Shown here piece by piece: positions 61,144 to 64,000 of a DNA stretch of 64,000 nt. Below the pieces are notes generated by a model. It ran no database searches. It was not told where the DNA came from and worked only from the letters and a program-made list of their open reading frames with translations. This stretch comes from CAYNJG01 sp964397295 (GTDB lineage Bacteria; Planctomycetota; Planctomycetia; Pirellulales; Pirellulaceae): contig CAYNJG010000002.1 of the NCBI GenBank assembly GCA_964397295.1, positions 1-64,000 on the forward strand, in the 5' to 3' direction. Numbering within the stretch: the stretch's first letter is position 1; the number at the start of each line of letters is the position of its first letter. The position numbers and the translations under genes were made by a program.

Positions 61144-63150
61144 TTAGCTTTGTCGATTGCGTCGGCAACAAAGCCCTGCAAAGACGAAAGCAACTAGAAA
61201 ACATCCCGAGTTCGGTTCAGGGACGGAAGCCAACGCTCCCTGTCCCGCACCAAAGTTCTCCGAAAGTGCCAGGAAGTCCGCAAAAGCAGTTCCACCTACA
61301 CCGTCGAAGTTTCCTTGGCTCCATGTGCCTGAAACGTCACCGAAGTTATTCGACAGTTGAAGGAAGTCAGAAAATGCGACCATACCGTCTAAATCTGTAT
61401 CACCCGGTAGGAATGTTCCTCCGTCGGCCTCCGATTTCAATTCAAGCCATGCTGCGATGTCAGCCGCTTCGAGTGTCGAGTCTCCGTTAAGATCGAACGA
61501 CATGTCCGTACCCGCCTGAACTGCAGAAACCAACAGATCCAGGTCAGCTAGGTCGAGGCCATCCACAGAGTTAAAGTCACCTAGGATTCCTTCCAGCATG
61601 CCTTCCACGGTCAACATGACGGCGTTGTCATCAAGGCTAAGCAACCAATCGAGTCCTTCCGGCAACTCCGCCATCGATAGGTCGACATCCAAGAAACTGT
61701 CGCCGACCAGGCTGTCGGCTGCCAGGAGCGTGTAGGTTTCTCCCCCGCGCGGTTGATATCCAGATAGTTCGACCGCGAGCAACCCGTTCGAAATGTCCGC
61801 CTCTCCACCAACAGCAATTGTGCCGTGGGAATTTCCGGTAATCACGGCATGGATCGTTGCGTCACCGTCGTTAAAGTCACCGTTCGGGTCCAGTGCCATG
61901 TAGAGGTTGCCGTTGATGGCAACTTGTGCGTCTGGACCAGTAACTCTCAGTGTAGACGCTGCATCAATGCCGGTCCCAATCGTCATGTTCAGATCTTGCT
62001 GAACGATGAAGCTACCTCGGTCTTGAACTTCAATAAGTGATCTTCCGCCGTCCGCGTTATCACCGCGATTCGTTCCGCCAGACATTGCAAGTCCATTCCA
62101 GGAGCTGTCGTCAAGGTCACTGTCAATGCTCACGGCTCCGTCATCTTTGATCGTGATCGTGATGTCGGCAGATGGATTTGCACCGATTACGCTTGTGCGC
62201 TGTGCACCGCCGGTTGATCCAAGCACAGTGGCCGTACCCAGATCGGGTTCTTCGAAGTTGAAAACATCAAAGACATGAAACTGAGCCGAATCGCCAACGG
62301 TTAGATTTGAAACGCCATCACGCTGCTGAAGAGTACGAGCATAAAGACGTGCCGAATCTGAAACTGAGACGGTTGCAGTTCCAGTCGCGTTCGTACTGAG
62401 CGTCAAATAACCTTCGTCAGTGTATCCAGCGTCAGCTTGACCTGGTCCGGCACTATTGCCCGATACAACCAACGCGTTGCCGGCGATTTCTAAGACGCCG
62501 TGGCCGTTTTCCCTCTCCCCAACACTAATGCCGCTACCCATCGATGCGGTTGCGTTGCCGTCGATCAATACAAAGCCGTTGCCGTTGTCTTCGGCGCCAA
62601 TCTTGAGGTCATCTGAAACTCTTAGAACAGCGTTGTCGTGAAGCTCAAGTCGACCCATTGCCTCACCCGCTTGGGCGCCGATTTCGAGATCGAACTCATT
62701 CTCGCCTGCCGCGTCGAGACCGAATCCATCGGCATCTGCTGGACCGTCGTAAAGTAGTACCGCGTTGTTGTTCATGATCCAACTTGAGTCGAGCGTGCCC
62801 TGGTCACCGATGTGACTTTTGAATTCGAAGTCCGTAGGTAATCCTTCCAGACCAAATGGAGCCACAATCAACGTGCCACCGTTTTGAATAACATGTCCAC
62901 CCGTCTCACCGCTCCTTCCGAGCTGAAAACCTCCGATCGTGATAGTTTCGGCTGATTCTGGGATGACTACGGGAAGGTTCGCTCCGTTGTTGATGACGGC
63001 TAAATCGTCATCCATATCCGGCACGCCACCTTCCCAGTTGGCTGCATTGAGGAAGTCGTTGTCAACCGCTCCAGTCCAAAGACTGTCATCCGCGAAAGAC
63101 ATACCGCAGGTGATTCCTGCGAGGAGAAAAACTGTTGCGTACCGAGTCAT
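61144..63150 (-). CDS. Autotransporter-like beta-helix protein with dockerin-like and PEP-CTERM ends
   Basis: 668 residues from the ATG at 63150; the longer frame to 63183 lacks a signal. Signal peptide (RYATVFLLAGITCGMSFADD). The body is made of short beta strands typical of PEP-CTERM-associated beta-helices (WTGAVDNDFLNAANWEGGVP; LELHDNAVLRVSDDLKIGAE; GHGVLEIAGNALVVSGNSAG). Dockerin-like calcium units follow (DFNSVDGLDLADLDLLVSAV; DTDLDGMVAFSDFLQLSNNF). The C-terminal signal is VPEPNSGCFLVAFVFAGLCC with RRNRQ. Likely surface-exposed. The VAFSDFLQLSNNF unit resembles the unit in 54810. Confidence 0.88.
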   Translation of the reverse strand: MTRYATVFLLAGITCGMSFADDSLWTGAVDNDFLNAANWEGGVPDMDDDLAVINNGANLPVVIPESAETITIGGFQLGRSGETGGHVIQNGGTLIVAPFGLEGLPTDFEFKSHIGDQGTLDSSWIMNNNAVLLYDGPADADGFGLDAAGENEFDLEIGAQAGEAMGRLELHDNAVLRVSDDLKIGAEDNGNGFVLIDGNATASMGSGISVGERENGHGVLEIAGNALVVSGNSAGPGQADAGYTDEGYLTLSTNATGTATVSVSDSARLYARTLQQRDGVSNLTVGDSAQFHVFDVFNFEEPDLGTATVLGSTGGAQRTSVIGANPSADITITIKDDGAVSIDSDLDDSSWNGLAMSGGTNRGDNADGGRSLIEVQDRGSFIVQQDLNMTIGTGIDAASTLRVTGPDAQVAINGNLYMALDPNGDFNDGDATIHAVITGNSHGTIAVGGEADISNGLLAVELSGYQPRGGETYTLLAADSLVGDSFLDVDLSMAELPEGLDWLLSLDDNAVMLTVEGMLEGILGDFNSVDGLDLADLDLLVSAVQAGTDMSFDLNGDSTLEAADIAAWLELKSEADGGTFLPGDTDLDGMVAFSDFLQLSNNFGDVSGTWSQGNFDGVGGTAFADFLALSENFGAGQGALASVPEPNSGCFLVAFVFAGLCCRRNRQS

Positions 63151-63351
63151 GCTGTTAGACCTTCTTGATGTGTTACATACCATCGTCAGATACTAGCAGC
63201 ATTTAGCCTCGAAGACGAACGATTTAAATGTCGTTACTATTGCCGCGGCCGCAGCCAAAATAAAAATGAAAATAACTGGGTTGCTGGCGGCGCAAATTGG
63301 CGACAAGATAGCGATTTCCGCCTCAAAAAAGCTCTAAGTCAGGTGATTGGC

Positions 63352-64000
63352 ATGTCGAATCGAAAATCTGTATCTCGTCGTCGAATGCTGCAGAGCACTT
63401 TAGCCTGGGGCGGCGCGGCAATCTTAACATCGCGCACTCAAAGAGCTCACGGTTTTCTCGCCGCCAACAATCGACCACGGATCGCAGCTGTGGGAACGGG
63501 AAGCCGCTGGTGTCAGAAGGCCACGGGCATTGACGGACCTCACGGCTCGGCACCTGATATGCGCAAGTACGGTGACTATGTTGCTGTTTGCGACGCCGAC
63601 GCAACTCGCACCGAATTGGCCGCAGCAATCGCCAAAGAATGGACGGGCTCCGATGTAAGTAAGTCAGCTGACTATCGCGCCGTAATTGATCGCGACGATA
63701 TTGACATCGTGCACATCTCAACGCCCGAGCACTGGCACGCCAAAGTTGCGATCGAGGCGATGTTGGCAGGCAAAGATGTCTACTGCGAGAAGCCCATGAC
63801 GCTGACTATCGACGAAGGCCGCAAGATGTCGGAAGTCTGTCGCAAGACGGGCAAGATTGTGCAGATCGGTACGCAACAACGCAGCAACCCTCTCTTCCTT
63901 CGCGCGATCGCAATGATTCGTGATGGCCGCATTGGTGAAGTAAAAAAAGCGACGTGCAGCGTTGGCGGAGCACCAACTAGTCCTTCTTTGCCAAACGCTG
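63352..64000 (+). CDS. Gfo/Idh/MocA-family oxidoreductase, partial (cut by window end)
   Basis: The first 216 codons are present; the gene runs past 64000. AGGTGA lies 7 nt before the ATG. The leader SRRRMLQSTLAWGGAA is a Tat signal, as on other planctomycete members. The NAD(P)-binding region reads PRIAAVGTGSRWCQKATG, then YVAVCDADATRTELAAAIAK. The conserved CEKPMTLTIDEGRKM motif contains the catalytic-type lysine of the family (EKP), and VHISTPEHWHAKVAIEAMLA precedes it. The enzyme is probably periplasmic and acts on a sugar or sugar derivative. Confidence 0.93.
   Translation, partial: MSNRKSVSRRRMLQSTLAWGGAAILTSRTQRAHGFLAANNRPRIAAVGTGSRWCQKATGIDGPHGSAPDMRKYGDYVAVCDADATRTELAAAIAKEWTGSDVSKSADYRAVIDRDDIDIVHISTPEHWHAKVAIEAMLAGKDVYCEKPMTLTIDEGRKMSEVCRKTGKIVQIGTQQRSNPLFLRAIAMIRDGRIGEVKKATCSVGGAPTSPSLPNA

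Noticed and set aside
61014..61490. 158-codon plus-strand ORF over the end of the PEP-CTERM gene
   Set aside because: It overlaps the real VOC gene in another frame and is antisense to the PEP-CTERM gene.

Overview
The window looks like chromosomal DNA of a marine-type planctomycete (Pirellulales-like). Lineage markers include paired DUF1549/DUF1553 cytochrome and DUF1501 proteins, PEP-CTERM and dockerin-like secreted proteins, an N-terminal LEPR-XLL-type sequence, BatA/VWA gene pairs, an ECF sigma factor next to a zinc-finger Ser/Thr kinase, PurS domains fused to PurL, and several membrane-anchored leucine-rich-repeat (LRR) proteins. Everything here comes from reading the sequence; no database search or folding program was run.

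Positions 1-14,600 are an accessory region. Single, mostly unrecognised genes are separated by gaps that each carry a copy of one dispersed repeat family. All copies lie in the same orientation. Inside this region, 7,927-10,820 holds five small plus-strand genes separated by four imperfect palindromes of about 90 bp. The palindromes have the architecture of integron attC sites, so this reads as a gene-cassette array without a visible integrase (CALIN-like). Several LRR paralogues and two decayed LRR fragments are scattered over 3,400-20,140.

Positions 14,650-18,672 encode an ECF sigma factor and, 12 bp downstream, a 1,136-residue kinase. The kinase joins an anti-sigma-type zinc finger, a PknB-like kinase, a membrane anchor, a coiled coil, two thioredoxin-like domains and carboxypeptidase-regulatory-like domains. 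It looks like a signalling unit with a possible redox-sensing exterior.

Positions 20,470-33,100 carry a DinB-like protein, a ThuA-like protein, a translationally coupled small-molecule kinase and inositol-phosphatase pair, an OPT transporter, a DUF4956 membrane protein, a double-esterase/SMP-30 fusion (with a degraded relative of its 3' end nearby) and a PEP-CTERM protein.

Positions 33,500-54,540 are mostly core functions: a BatA/VWA pair, a J-domain-like membrane protein, glutamate dehydrogenase, tyrA-purL-purQ, a type II secretion F protein, rplM-rpsI, and the three-gene proton-translocating transhydrogenase operon (pntAA-pntAB-pntB). From 54,800 to the end are secreted dockerin/PEP-CTERM proteins, a PSD1-DUF1501-VOC operon and the start of a Gfo/Idh/MocA oxidoreductase cut by the window edge. 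No rRNA, tRNA, CRISPR array, transposase or integrase gene was seen.
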